Origin: Candidatus Obscuribacterales bacterium
GTDB lineage: Bacteria > Cyanobacteriota > Vampirovibrionia > Obscuribacterales > Obscuribacteraceae
DNA: 47,977 nt
Direction of reading: 5' to 3'
Assembly (NCBI GenBank): GCA_019748395.1
Contig: JAIEPM010000106.1
Span: forward strand, 1-47,977
This document shows, piece by piece, positions 1-9,300 of the stretch. Both the position numbers and the translations under genes were made by a program. The first letter of the stretch is position 1, and each line of letters opens with the position of its first letter. Below the pieces are notes generated by a model. The model searched no databases. It saw only the letters and a list, made by a program, of their open reading frames with translations, and was not told where the DNA came from.

Positions 1-28
1 GGAAATTTCAAGCGTCGAATTCTCTGTT

Positions 29-382
29 TTAGTCAATTGCATCGTTTTCTTCTCCTTCTGAGTTGAGTAAATCTTCAAGTGCATCGAAGCGATCGTTCCA
101 AAAGCGGCGATAAGCTTCGAGCCAATCATTAGCTTCAGACATAGGTCCGGCACATAGTTTCAAATAATGAACTCGTCCCTGCCTCGTTCTTTCAATGAGC
201 TTTGCATTTTCTAAAAGCTTCAAGTGTTTTGATATCGCAGGCAGTGACATATCAAAGGGCTCAGCCAATTCCAGCACCGAGCATGAACCCTTTGCAGCAA
301 GGTTGCCGATAATGGCTCTGCGTGTGGGATCTGAGAGCGCAAAAAAGGTTCGATCAAGTTGCTCGGAATAATGTTTAACCAT
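29..382 (-). CDS. ArsR-family winged-helix transcriptional regulator
   Basis: This 117-residue protein has the ArsR/SmtB winged-helix layout: an N-terminal segment with LSDPTRRAII, then the recognition region around SLPAISKHLKLLENAKLI and a wing (RTRQGRVHYLKL). Such small regulators usually bind a palindrome near their own promoter and repress it. No metal-binding ELCVCDL-type motif is visible, so it resembles the subgroup paired with SRPBCC/AHSA1 proteins rather than metal sensors. An upstream in-frame start at 397 exists; I prefer ATG 382 because a GAGAG element precedes it and the overlap with the upstream gene shrinks to 8 nt, suggesting translational coupling. The SRPBCC gene is promoter-proximal, the reverse of the common order. 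Confidence 0.85.
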   Translation of the reverse strand: MVKHYSEQLDRTFFALSDPTRRAIIGNLAAKGSCSVLELAEPFDMSLPAISKHLKLLENAKLIERTRQGRVHYLKLCAGPMSEANDWLEAYRRFWNDRFDALEDLLNSEGEENDAID

Positions 383-914
383 GCTTTTCGCTCTCAACTT
401 TTTGCTTCATTTTTGAAAGACCTTCTGAAAAGTCCTTTCCAATCATTGTGTCCATATCAATAAAACAGCCAATGACTTTAGTCATAAAATTGCTGCTACC
501 GCTCATAGCCCAGGTAACTTTAGTTCCACTTTCAATCGGCTCTAGAGTCAAGTCCGCCCGGTTATGTCCTTCAAAAGGCTTGAGAAAATCGAGCTTAATC
601 AGAACCTGTTTTAGAGGAGCGGATTCCAAAATTTCCATACGCCCTTTGCCGACATTGTCATTTCCATCCCATTCGTAAATCGCTCCTTTTCCAGCCGCAG
701 AGCCACTATAACTGCGTTTCATCTGAGGATCTCTCATCTCATATGGAGACCATTCGGTCCAGGAATGCAAATCATTGATCAAAGGAAAAATCCTTTCCGG
801 AGCAGCATTAATCAAAATCTGTCGTTCAATATGAAAGCTGTCCGGTCTGCTTGCGACATATGCCAGAGCACCGGCGAATAAGACAATCAGCACTATCATT
901 ACAGGCTTTAGCAT
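375..914 (-). CDS. SRPBCC (polyketide cyclase/START-like) family protein with N-terminal membrane anchor
   Basis: A 179-residue protein. Residues about 4-22 are hydrophobic (MIVLIVLFAGALAYVA), likely one membrane anchor. The rest fits the SRPBCC helix-grip fold: the opening strand (FHIERQILINAAPERIFPLI), the LHSWTEWSPYE segment and the late TKVTWAMSG strand. SRPBCC proteins bind hydrophobic ligands in a central cavity; the ligand here cannot be read from sequence. Start ATG 914 is preceded by GGAGA; an in-frame start at 932 is less likely. It lies first in a two-gene unit with the ArsR regulator, so the regulator probably controls this gene, whose leader carries a candidate operator. Confidence 0.75.
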   Translation of the reverse strand: MLKPVMIVLIVLFAGALAYVASRPDSFHIERQILINAAPERIFPLINDLHSWTEWSPYEMRDPQMKRSYSGSAAGKGAIYEWDGNDNVGKGRMEILESAPLKQVLIKLDFLKPFEGHNRADLTLEPIESGTKVTWAMSGSSNFMTKVIGCFIDMDTMIGKDFSEGLSKMKQKVESEKHG

Positions 915-932
915 GCAGTCTCCATCGCTCAC

Positions 933-953
933 TTAACCATATCGTTAAATATG
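933..953. promoter_or_regulatory. Candidate ArsR-type operator (inverted repeat)
   Basis: TTAAC (933-937) and GTTAA (944-948) form an inverted repeat around CATATC, overlapped by a second one, CATAT (938-942) and ATATG (949-953). It lies 19 nt upstream of the SRPBCC start, where a bound repressor would block transcription of the SRPBCC-arsR pair. Autoregulation is the usual mode of the family; binding here is inferred. Confidence 0.45.
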
Positions 954-1071
954 ACACAAAACTGGAACTTTGTCCTGAAATTCGCTCCTAAATTTATGGA
1001 ATCTCATGACCGAGACTCTGTCCACTATCAAATGAAATCCGCTCAACGCAGAGCACAAGCCAATCTCGCGC

Positions 1072-1080
1072 TGCTATACT
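1072..1080 (+). promoter_or_regulatory. Extended -10 promoter for the rhodanese gene
   Basis: TGCTATACT matches an extended -10 element (TGnTATAAT-like), 28 nt upstream of the ATG at 1109. No convincing -35 hexamer is seen at the right distance, which extended -10 promoters tolerate. A GGAG ribosome-binding site follows in the leader. Confidence 0.4.
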
Positions 1081-1108
1081 TTAGCGGTTAAAACACGGAG
1101 CAAAAACA

Positions 1109-1450
1109 ATGACTTCTGAGACTGTTGTAGATCAAATTTCAGTCAGCGAATTGAAACAAGCCATCGAAGAGGGAAAGAAGCCGGTTTTGCTCGACGTGCG
1201 TGAAGCTCATGAGCTTGAGATATGCAAGCTTGAATACACCATTCACATACCGCTGGGCGATTTGAGATTCCGCCTGGACGAACTGGATGTATATAAGGAT
1301 GCCGACCTTGTCGTTTATTGTCGTTCGGGACGACGCAGCAACCTTGCAGCTGAATTTCTGAAAGAACTAGGTTTTGAGAAGGTCAAAAATATGACCGGCG
1401 GAGTTCTGGCCTGGAGCGATCAAATCGACAGTTCTTTTCGGAAATACTAG
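1109..1450 (+). CDS. Single-domain rhodanese-like sulfurtransferase
   Basis: A 113-residue cytoplasmic protein consisting of one rhodanese domain. Visible hallmarks are PVLLDVREAHELE near residues 25-37, the active-site loop CRSGRRS near residue 72 with the persulfide-forming cysteine, and the C-terminal MTGGVLAW motif. Single-domain rhodaneses accept sulfane sulfur from donors such as thiosulfate or protein persulfides and pass it on; the partner is unknown. ATG 1109 follows GGAG in ACGGAGCAAAAACA. It is transcribed alone and ends at a bidirectional terminator shared with the converging gene. Confidence 0.92.
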   Translation: MTSETVVDQISVSELKQAIEEGKKPVLLDVREAHELEICKLEYTIHIPLGDLRFRLDELDVYKDADLVVYCRSGRRSNLAAEFLKELGFEKVKNMTGGVLAWSDQIDSSFRKY

Positions 1451-1464
1451 AGGCAAAATCAAAA

Positions 1465-1490
1465 GCGGCTGAATCTATGTAATCAGCCGC
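1465..1490. terminator. Bidirectional intrinsic terminator
   Basis: A perfect 8-bp stem, GCGGCTGA (1465-1472) and TCAGCCGC (1483-1490), with a 10-nt loop sits between two converging genes. On the minus strand it is followed directly by TTTTGATTTT; on the plus strand the T-rich stretch is further downstream. Confidence 0.75.
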
Positions 1491-1539
1491 CCGATGCATT
1501 TATTCTGTTTTTAACTGATTGCAGTCGAAAGGAAGCCGA

Positions 1540-1848
1540 CTACATGGGCATCGCTTCTGCACCACCAAGGATAAGAACCTTGTCGGAGTTTCTCAGAGGA
1601 TTTTGTCCAACCGGATTATCAAGCTTGTTAGGAATTTTCCTCTTGATATCAACGTCTTTCTTCTGTTGCTGCTTAATCAGCGCTTCGATCGCCTTTTGAA
1701 TGGCAGAGTCGTTAACCAGCACCGGAGCTGGCTGGCTGCCCATCAGGGCGACTGACTGCTTGGTGTCGGGTTCAACAGCCGGAGCAGGCGCTGCAACTGC
1801 AAATACAGCTGCAATCGATACAAATAATGATGTGTGTTTGGTATTCAT
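1540..1848 (-). CDS. Small exported protein of unknown function
   Basis: 102 residues, not recognised. It begins with a good signal peptide: Lys4, a hydrophobic core (LFVSIAAVFAVAA) and an Ala/Pro-rich cleavage region (APAPAVEP, residues about 20-27). The mature part is polar, with a Gln/Lys-rich helix (IEALIKQQQKKDVDIKRK). No cysteine follows the signal sequence, so it is not a lipoprotein. The start is unusual: a good promoter places transcription initiation at or next to the start codon, so the mRNA may be leaderless. Confidence 0.6.
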   Translation of the reverse strand: MNTKHTSLFVSIAAVFAVAAPAPAVEPDTKQSVALMGSQPAPVLVNDSAIQKAIEALIKQQQKKDVDIKRKIPNKLDNPVGQNPLRNSDKVLILGGAEAMPM

Positions 1849-1854
1849 GCCTGC

Positions 1855-1882
1855 AGTATAAACCTCTTTATCGCACTTGCAA
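1855..1882 (-). promoter_or_regulatory. Sigma70-like promoter of the small exported protein
   Basis: On the minus strand TTGCAA (1882-1877), a 16-nt spacer and TATACT (1860-1855) form a good housekeeping promoter. Only six bases separate the -10 element from the ATG at 1848. Confidence 0.55.
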
Positions 1883-2086
1883 AGCGTGTTTCTGATCCTT
1901 TAATAAGTTCCGTCATGGTGAGAATACGAAATTCGCTTAATCTATACACAAAGGAAGACCCGGACAGGGCAACCCTCTTGGCAACCATCGTCGATGGGGT
2001 TTACCTCATATTCTTAGATCTAAGAAAGCATAAAAGCTGCGGAGCTCCTTATGGATAGCCGCAGATCGACGAGTCAATTTTATGCA

Positions 2087-2122
2087 GTTTTGATGGACGG
2101 ACAATTCCACCCAAATCAAAAC
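2087..2122 (-). terminator. Possible weak terminator hairpin after the pentapeptide-repeat gene
   Basis: GTTTTGAT (2087-2094) and ATCAAAAC (2115-2122) form a perfect 8-bp, AT-rich stem beginning right after the stop codon of the minus-strand gene. There is no strong T-run. The rest of 1883-2086 holds nothing I can support. Confidence 0.3.
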
Positions 2123-2755
2123 TCAGATGTTTGGAGGGTTCCAGGTGCTTCCAGCCAGCAAGGCGCCCTCAAGATTTGCACCGAAAAGATCGGCGCCCCA
2201 GAGATTAGCCCCCGAAAGATCAGCTCCCGAGAGATTTGCTCCTCTTAGATTTGCACCGGAAAGATCGGCATAATGGAAGTTGCAGTGGCGCAGATCAGCG
2301 GACACCAGGCAGGCGTTACGCAGATTTGCATCCATGAAATTACCGCCAATCACAATGGCGCGTGCCATATTGGCACCGGCTAGATTCGACCCACGGAAGC
2401 GACCATTGGAAAGAAAAGCATACGACAAGTCGGCAAAGGCCAGATATGTTTCATCCATACAAATACCATCCCGCACCATATCTTCCAGTTCGGAGCGTTT
2501 CAGCTCCAGCCCTGTAGTCTCGCCGGAGCAGTTCTTTTGCTGCTTGGCATATTGCAAATGTGAGATTGGCTTGAGCCGACCGGGCGCCTTGCTCAAAGTG
2601 GAGGAACTCCAGCGCTTAGCTAATTTGGCTGAGTCAGCGTTGATTGGCTGGATAAGAGTTTTGCCGGTCAATGCTGCCCAAAAATCTTGCAGCAAGTTGG
2701 AGACCGAATTCAAAAGCTCAGCGGATTTTGATATGGACTTCAGGGGCTGGTGCAT
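2123..2755 (-). CDS. Pentapeptide-repeat protein
   Basis: 210 residues. The C-terminal half consists of pentapeptide repeats of the A(D/N)LxG type, for example ADLSGANLRGANLSGADLSG, which fold into a right-handed quadrilateral beta-helix. Repeats run from about residue 110 to 202, with irregular ones at the start (YLAFADLSYAFLSNGRFRGS). The N-terminal 90 residues are polar and unassigned, and there is no signal peptide. Function cannot be inferred from the repeat alone. ATG 2755 is chosen because GGAGATAGAG lies just upstream; a GTG at 2782 is in frame. Confidence 0.85.
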   Translation of the reverse strand: MHQPLKSISKSAELLNSVSNLLQDFWAALTGKTLIQPINADSAKLAKRWSSSTLSKAPGRLKPISHLQYAKQQKNCSGETTGLELKRSELEDMVRDGICMDETYLAFADLSYAFLSNGRFRGSNLAGANMARAIVIGGNFMDANLRNACLVSADLRHCNFHYADLSGANLRGANLSGADLSGANLWGADLFGANLEGALLAGSTWNPPNI

Positions 2756-2782
2756 CGTCTCTATCTCCGTGATGACACACAC

Positions 2783-3325
2783 TTAACAACTTAAATAGTA
2801 TTTAGAGCCGGATTAAGCAGCTATGGTAAAAATACGATCATGAGAAACTGCACATCTGGAGAAATGCCGCCCCTGTGGAGCTCTTCAAGGCTGCCAAGCG
2901 AGTCGCAGCTGAGATTTGAGGGGGCAATGTGCAATTACACAGTGCCTTTGCGCTAGTACGCCGATTTTCAAAAGCCGAAAAAAGTTGCCTAAAAGCCGGA
3001 AAAATCCTCACAAATCGGGTCCATCCTCTTGACCAAATTTGTAGGGCGACATTGTACCTTTATATGTAGACGATTGACCGTAAACAAATTGTGAAAGGTT
3101 CTTGCTCAGAATCTCTAATAAGACCGCAGGGCAAGGGATAGCAGAATTCATATTTTGTTAAGCATTTTTAAGGCTGTCAGAAGTCTGTAAAACCCCAGTC
3201 TGCGATAGATTGAGGCTGAAGAAACAAAGCTTAACAAGACAAACACTGCCCACAAAAGGTTTTCAGGAGTTTTTTTGGAATAATGGATGCATGGAGTTCT
3301 TTACAAGCGAGGAGCGCACTAGCTA
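2783..3325. other. 543-bp intergenic region upstream of the first pilin module
   Basis: I see no gene here. It must carry the outward promoters of the pentapeptide-repeat gene (minus) and the pilin module (plus), but no hexamer pair is convincing. Near 2970-3005 a short A-rich motif (AAAAGCCG followed by A) occurs twice. A 16-codon reading frame at 3283-3333 overlaps the first pilin start and was not accepted as a gene. Confidence 0.5.
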
Positions 3326-3892
3326 ATGCCTAGGGTCAATAAGCAAGTTCGTAAAGCTACTCTAAGAAACTCCCTCGGCATTTACATGGTTGAGCTTCTT
3401 GTTGCTGTTCTCTGCCTGAGTTTCTTGCTTGCGGGACTTATGCAGGGTCTATCCCAGATGCATACACAAACCACAGCTCCGCAAAATCAGGCGATTGCCT
3501 CAAACATTTGCCAGGAACTCTTCGACATGGCCAGAAACGCCCAGTTCTCGGACCTCTGGTCTTGCGTTGGTTCCGGCGCCATGCCCGTAGCAGTCAACAG
3601 AAGCTCGGGCAGCTGGCCCCCTTCCGGACAGCCGGCATACATAACCCAACCACTCATGCTGGACCTGACCAGCAATCTCGGTGCCAGTTATAGTCAAGCT
3701 GGTCAGGACAATCGTTTTCGCGGTACCGTAACACAAACAATTACTGATGTTTCAGCAGCAGGCGCCACTGCGGGCAACAGAAACCGGCAAGTTCAAATCA
3801 CAGTAGTCGTTACCTGGCCGAATGAAGTTGGCTCAGGAAACAGAACTATGCAAATGTCCACAAGAATTTATGAGAATGGTATCTCTAACTAA
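3326..3892 (+). CDS. Type IV prepilin-like minor pilin (PilV-like), module 1
   Basis: 188 residues. A basic leader ends in Gly18 and is followed by IYMVELLVAVLCLSFLLAG. This is the class III prepilin signature: cleavage after Gly, Glu at mature position +5 (Glu23), then a hydrophobic helix. The body is Ser/Thr/Asn-rich with two cysteines (ICQEL, LWSCVG) that could form a disulfide, and ends in repeated strands like a pilin globular domain. A prepilin peptidase would remove the leader. First gene of a three-gene module; the PilW-like gene starts 15 nt downstream. A GAGGAG element precedes the start at a rather long spacing. The PilV label rests on position and form, not a family search. Confidence 0.75.
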   Translation: MPRVNKQVRKATLRNSLGIYMVELLVAVLCLSFLLAGLMQGLSQMHTQTTAPQNQAIASNICQELFDMARNAQFSDLWSCVGSGAMPVAVNRSSGSWPPSGQPAYITQPLMLDLTSNLGASYSQAGQDNRFRGTVTQTITDVSAAGATAGNRNRQVQITVVVTWPNEVGSGNRTMQMSTRIYENGISN

Positions 3893-3907
3893 GCTGTAGG
3901 TGTGTGC

Positions 3908-4831
3908 ATGCGTAACTCTAAGGGTATGTCTCTTGTCGAATTGCTGGTGGCCACAACCTTGATGGCATTTGTATCGGCTGCGGACTTAGGCATGGTATCC
4001 GTCGTAGCAAACGATGCAGTCAAAGTCGAAAACAAATGCGACAACCTGAATACAGTTCGAAACGCCATGGACAAAATCAGTCGAGGAATTAGAATGGGTC
4101 GCTCTCTCGGTGATTCATTCGGTAGCTTCGACGCTGCGGCAGGGGCAAATACCGGCTCAATCACATTTCCCAGTAATCAGAATCCCATTTACCCGGGCTC
4201 TTCACCTCCTAGTGGTTGGCCCATCTGGGCTGACGGCACGCAACCACAATCTTTCACTCTTTCGTCAAGTACACTGATTGTCCAGCGTCCAATTTTTGAT
4301 ATAACTGCAGGATCAGCCAATTTCGGCTATCCTCTCGTAATCAAAGGAACACAAGGAAATCCTGCATTGGGGAGAAGCACTTGCAATGTCACTACCGACA
4401 TTTATAGAGTCGTAGCGGATCCACAAAACGCCGGTGAATACCTGCTTCAATGGGCGCAGCTTCCCGGACTGGCGATGACGGGCTACACCAGGCAACAAAT
4501 TGGACCAATCACACTTGTTAAAGGAATTATCGGTCCGCTGCCCGGCAACGGTGGCGGCGGCGTTCCGGCCGTGTTCTCTTACTTGTTGAAACCGGGTATT
4601 CCAACAGCGAATCCGGGAGCATCACGAACCCCAGGTGACGGTCTTACTCCGGCTCTCGATTCGACAAATATTTCAAATTTCAGCGGCGTGAACGTGAATG
4701 TTGAAGTCAACACCCACATAAACTCAGGCCGCGCAGGCTCGAACAATGCCTACATCAAAACATCGACCCTAGCTTTTAAGCAGAGTATGTATTTGCGCAA
4801 CAACTCGCTTGCAAGTATCACAGGGCCCTAA
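3908..4831 (+). CDS. Type IV prepilin-like minor pilin (PilW-like), module 1
   Basis: 307 residues beginning MRNSKG, then MSLVELLVATTLMAFVS: prepilin cleavage after Gly6 and Glu at +5 (Glu11). The next segment (NTVRNAMDKISRGIRMGRS) matches the amphipathic helix seen in PilW-like proteins. The large C-terminal part is Pro/Gly/Ser/Thr-rich and carries LVKGIIGPLPGNGGGG, shared in shortened form with the second PilW-like gene. An in-frame start at 3902 is possible; ATG 3908 gives the usual six-residue leader. PilW-like minor pilins take part in starting pilus assembly. Confidence 0.75.
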   Translation: MRNSKGMSLVELLVATTLMAFVSAADLGMVSVVANDAVKVENKCDNLNTVRNAMDKISRGIRMGRSLGDSFGSFDAAAGANTGSITFPSNQNPIYPGSSPPSGWPIWADGTQPQSFTLSSSTLIVQRPIFDITAGSANFGYPLVIKGTQGNPALGRSTCNVTTDIYRVVADPQNAGEYLLQWAQLPGLAMTGYTRQQIGPITLVKGIIGPLPGNGGGGVPAVFSYLLKPGIPTANPGASRTPGDGLTPALDSTNISNFSGVNVNVEVNTHINSGRAGSNNAYIKTSTLAFKQSMYLRNNSLASITGP

Positions 4832-4888
4832 AACAGAAATTTAAGTCGCTGCCGGTTAGATAAAAATCCAGTTTTGGAGGAAGCAAAC

Positions 4889-6241
4889 ATGGTCAAGACA
4901 CAAGCAATCAGGTCGGAAAAAGGGATGTCCCTTGCGACTGTATTGATCATTGCATTGATTTGCACACTTTGGATATCCGGACTTTTCGCCAGTGTCCTTC
5001 CTACTTTCAGCAAAACAAAAGAATCAAGAATTAAGACTGCCGTGAGAGCTGCCAGCGAAGCGGCTTTAGATTGGGCCGTATCAGACCTATCCAACGGCAA
5101 TGTGAACAGTGTTGACGCCACTACTTACGGCCAATCAAAAGTAACAGACGTGCCATCCAATTTACTCTCAACGGGCGGTTTTCCGATCACTTCTCGTGTC
5201 ACCGTCCTGAACGAGCAGCCATCTTATTCAACTAGCCCTGCCTACACAAATGGAACACCGGAGTCATTTCTATACGACCAGACGCTTGACAAAGATCTTA
5301 GCGGCAACGGCGGCAACAATAGATGGCGAGTTGTAACTTCGGTTGCCACCTGTGCAGGTAGAACATCTTCCGTCAGATGTGTTCTCAAACCAATCGCGGC
5401 AACAACGCCTCCGATCACGGGCTGGGGCTGGGGAGCCGTAGCAACAGGCGTGTCATTCCGGCAAAATGGTGCTGGCGCCACGGTGGACTATTACAATTCA
5501 TCAAAGGGTGTGAATCCCGCATCGTTCAGCACGAAAGCCGATCCGAACGACGCCGATACCTCAATCGGCATTCAGGGAAAATCCGGAACAGGCAACAGCG
5601 CAACTTTCAACGGCGGCGGCACCATAGGCGGAACCTTATCCTACACATCAGGCACCACAATATCAGGCAGCCCAACCACGAACGGAACCGACTCCACCTT
5701 CACAGGCAATGTTTTTCCGCCTGTACCTGATTCCAAAGGTCTGCCTTATCTAAACAACAATAATCCGATCAGCGGCTCCTTTACGATTAATCCTGGAAGT
5801 TATCAATTCACCAGCAACTCAACAGCTATTACGGGAGGCCCGATTACAATTCCGGCTACTGCAACAGCGGCCAATCCGGTCAAAATCTTCATCGACAGCG
5901 CCGCAGCCACAGCCATTTCATTGAACGGCAAAAACGGAGTCTTCAATAACCAGAGCGGGATTCCAGCCGCGCTGCAAATTTACATCGTCGGTACCAGCGC
6001 CGTGAACATAGGTGGAAATGGCGATTTCAGAGGAGTGATTTACGCACCTAATGCCGCAGTTACAATCGGCGGAACAGGGGCCATTTATGGAGCAGTCGTC
6101 GGAAACACTGTGACGATGAACGGTTCGGTCAGCGGCATGCACTACGATCAGGCTCTATCACAAGCACCAAGCATTACATTCCCAGGCGGGACAAGCGTAA
6201 CGAATTACCGAAGTGTTGTCAGCTGGCAAGAATTAGACTAA
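4889..6241 (+). CDS. PilX-like prepilin with a large Ser/Thr/Asn-rich C-terminal domain, module 1
   Basis: 450 residues. Leader to Gly12, then MSLATVLIIALICTLWISGL; the +5 residue is Thr, not Glu, as in PilX/GspK-like tip components. After the helix comes RAASEAALDWAVSDL, a conserved feature of PilX N-terminal domains. The C-terminal 170 residues are rich in repeated beta-type turns (NGDFRGVIYAPNAAVTIGG, GAIYGAVVGNTVTMNG), a pattern common in PilX-like proteins and suggestive of a small beta-helix. GGAGG eight bases before ATG 4889 fixes the start. A near-copy without gaps lies at 10174-11526. Confidence 0.75.
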   Translation: MVKTQAIRSEKGMSLATVLIIALICTLWISGLFASVLPTFSKTKESRIKTAVRAASEAALDWAVSDLSNGNVNSVDATTYGQSKVTDVPSNLLSTGGFPITSRVTVLNEQPSYSTSPAYTNGTPESFLYDQTLDKDLSGNGGNNRWRVVTSVATCAGRTSSVRCVLKPIAATTPPITGWGWGAVATGVSFRQNGAGATVDYYNSSKGVNPASFSTKADPNDADTSIGIQGKSGTGNSATFNGGGTIGGTLSYTSGTTISGSPTTNGTDSTFTGNVFPPVPDSKGLPYLNNNNPISGSFTINPGSYQFTSNSTAITGGPITIPATATAANPVKIFIDSAAATAISLNGKNGVFNNQSGIPAALQIYIVGTSAVNIGGNGDFRGVIYAPNAAVTIGGTGAIYGAVVGNTVTMNGSVSGMHYDQALSQAPSITFPGGTSVTNYRSVVSWQELD

Positions 6242-6265
6242 AAATCAATCACAAGGCAATTTAAG

Positions 6266-6297
6266 AAGAGTATCTCTAAGTAAATAGAGATACTCTT
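6266..6297 (+). terminator. Strong 13-bp hairpin between pilin module 1 and the MFS/SpeE gene
   Basis: AAGAGTATCTCTA (6266-6278) and TAGAGATACTCTT (6285-6297) are perfectly complementary with a 6-nt loop. The following TATACTTT is a poor T-tract, so termination may be partial. It ends 27 nt before the next start codon, so it could terminate the pilin transcript or act as an attenuator or stabilising hairpin. Confidence 0.6.
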
Positions 6298-6324
6298 TAT
6301 ACTTTGGCGCAACGGATTGAGTTC

Positions 6325-9300
6325 ATGGAAAATCAAGACGGCATAAAGAAGCAAGAAATTTCAAAAGAAAAGAAAGAGCAGGATTCGGATATTTCAAAAC
6401 ACAAGAATCTTGCGGTAATCGCTTCAATTCTTTTTTTTCTTTCCGGACTCAGCAGCCTTATATACCAGGTCATCTGGACTAGACAACTTGTATTTGTTTT
6501 CGGTTCAAGTACTTTTGCGTCCTCAACAGTCCTCAGCACTTTTATGGGCGGACTCGCCCTTGGATCGATTTTTGCAGGCAGAAGAGCCGACCGTATAAAA
6601 GATTCGCTTCTAGCTTACGGAATGCTTGAAGGAATAATCGGAATCTGGGCAATCGCAACTCCCTATATGCTGGAGACAGCAGTCCCCCTTTACAAAGCCC
6701 TCTGGCAACAGTTCCATCTCTCGGTAATGCCATTTTCGCTATTGCGCTTTCTGGTTGTAGCAATAATTTTGATTCCGCCCACGGCTTGCATGGGAGCGAC
6801 ATTGCCTTTTTTATCCCGGGCCGTAACTCGAAACATCAACTTGGTTGGCAGTAGCGTCGGCAACCTGTACAGCATAAACACCTTGGGCGCAGTTCTTGGG
6901 GCTTTGGCCGCAGGCTTTTACCTTATTCCTCAATTCGGACTATTCAATACGAACATCAGTGCCGCATGCATAAACATCGCCCTTGCGTTGCTGGTTTTAT
7001 TCATTTCAAAGAAATTTCTGCCGGAAATCCGTGAAGCAGCCAAACCGGTCTTATACGAAGGTAGCGAAACAGGACTGAGTCTGAACGTAAAGGCCTGCTT
7101 GCTTGCATTCGCCATCTCCGGAGCAATAGCAATGATTTACGAGGTAGCGTGGACACGCGCCTTGCTAATGATCATCGGTTCAACGACTTACGCGTTTTCC
7201 ATTATGCTCACAACCTTTCTGGCAGGTATTTTTCTCGGGAGTGCAGCCACCGCCAGATTTTGCGATAAATTGAAAGACCCATTTTTCTGCTTTGCGATTT
7301 TACAGCTACTTCTTTGTGCTTCTACGATCTTATCGATTGAACTTTTCAATCACCTGCCATACTGGAATTTGATTGCAAATCGCCACAATCTGAACAATCC
7401 CAATTTAAGCATGTACACTCGCTTTCTGCTTGCAGCAAGCATTCTTACCCCTGTGGCAATCTGTCTTGGCGCCAGTTTTCCGCTGGCAGTCAAAATTTGC
7501 AGTAAAAGTCTTGAACAAATCGGACGCTCGGTAGGAACGCTTTATTCAGTAAATACTCTGGGTGCAATTATAGGAGCCTTCACAGCAGGATTCATCATTA
7601 TCCCTCTTCTGGGCGCCGAGAAAACTTTGCTGCTTTCGGCAATTACGAATTTTGCACTGGGAACTGTTTTACTGACACTTTGCCCTCAAAAAAGACTCAT
7701 CAAAGCCGCAGCTATAAGCCTGCTGGCTGTCCTTTCATTATGGTCGGCGCTCAAGCAAGAAAGCTGGGATCAGAAGATTATCGCTTGCTCTCAAAAGCTC
7801 AGACGGCATCTTGCAAAAACCGGTACGGATATTCCCGAATTCAGTAAATGGAAAAAGCAAATTGATGATTCTGCAGATATATTGTTCTGGAAAAACGGAT
7901 TATGCGCCAACGTCGCAGTCTTTCGTTTCGATGACAACGTCACAAGCCTCCTCACCAATGGACATATCGATGCCTCGACAAACAGCACTGACGTAGCAGC
8001 ACAGGGGCTGCTGCCGACTGTACCACTTTTGCTGAAGCCGGACGCCGTTGATGTCTGCAATATCGGCTGGGGAAGCGGCATGACGATGGGCTATGCATTT
8101 CTCTTTCCAATAAAGCGTTTAGTCTGCGCCGAGATTGAAAAGGAAGTTATAAGCACTTCCGAATTCTTTCACCAAATCAACCTCGCACCGGAGAAGGATC
8201 CTCGCCTTGAAATCGAAATTAATGACGGAAGAAATTTCCTGCTTTCCACCAATGAAAAATTTGACGTTCTGATTTCAGAGCCTTCAAATCCCTGGCAGGC
8301 CGGAGTCTGCAATTTATACACAACGGAATATTTTGATACTTGCAAAGCAAGATTAAAACCAGAGGGAATCTTTACTCTCTGGTGGCAATACAACGAAGTC
8401 TCTTCCACAAACGTAGCTAGAGTTCTTTCCGCTCTAAAGACAGTTTTCAAACACGTACTGGTATTTGGATCAAGCACCACCGGGGATATCTGCGCTATCG
8501 CCTCGGCCGATCCAATCAAGCTTGACTTGAACAAACTGAAGAGAGGATTTAGTCAGGAAAAAAGAAAAGCCCTCCTGAGCAAAACTTTGGGACTCTCCGG
8601 ACCGGAAGACCTTGCATCCATAATTGCGCTCTCGGAAGAATCAGTCAACCGCATAGCCTCTCAAGCAGCCAGCAACACAGATGATCGAAATTATATAGAG
8701 TTTGACGTTGCTCGCACTTACGAGCATCAGAACTTCAAGCGCAGCAATTCAGAATGGCTGCTAAGCAATGCAGGTCCCCTCTGGGACAGCATTGACTGGA
8801 CGGCTTATACTCCTCAAGAACAAGCAGAGGAAATGGGCCAAATAGCCCTTCATGCGCTCACTCGCAATTCACCAACGGCAAAGCTATGGGCTGAAGAATC
8901 TTTGAAAATAGCGCAGAATCCAACAGCTTATGGTGCACTATCCCAGCTTGCAGCTCAGCAAGAAGGGAACCTGGAATCAGCACTTTCTTTTGCCAATAAA
9001 GCAGTGGCTCTAAGCGAAACAAGGAAGTTCAAACTAGCGGACTTCTATAAAGTCAGAGCAATGGTCGAGTTGTTGGGCGGAGCCTGCCTTGCAGCCAGGC
9101 GCGACTTTGAAAAGTCGCTTCAGTCGAGGCCAGACGACATCGACGCACAGATCAGGTTGGCGCAAACATACCTGCCGGATTATCGTGGCTGGTATCAAAC
9201 TGCGATTATGCCTCTACAAGATATTGGTGTCGCAGACACTAATCCGCGTGAGGTAATTAGATTATTAGTTCCCCAAATGAACAAGATTACAGATCCCAAA

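Noticed and set aside
1834-2248. Two plus-strand frames between the small exported protein and the pentapeptide-repeat gene
   Set aside because: They overlap better-supported minus-strand genes and a promoter; composition is not protein-like.
3283-3333. A 16-codon frame overlapping the start of the first PilV-like gene, as a possible leader peptide
   Set aside because: No good ribosome-binding site, no stalling or amino-acid-rich motif, and short frames of this size are common by chance.
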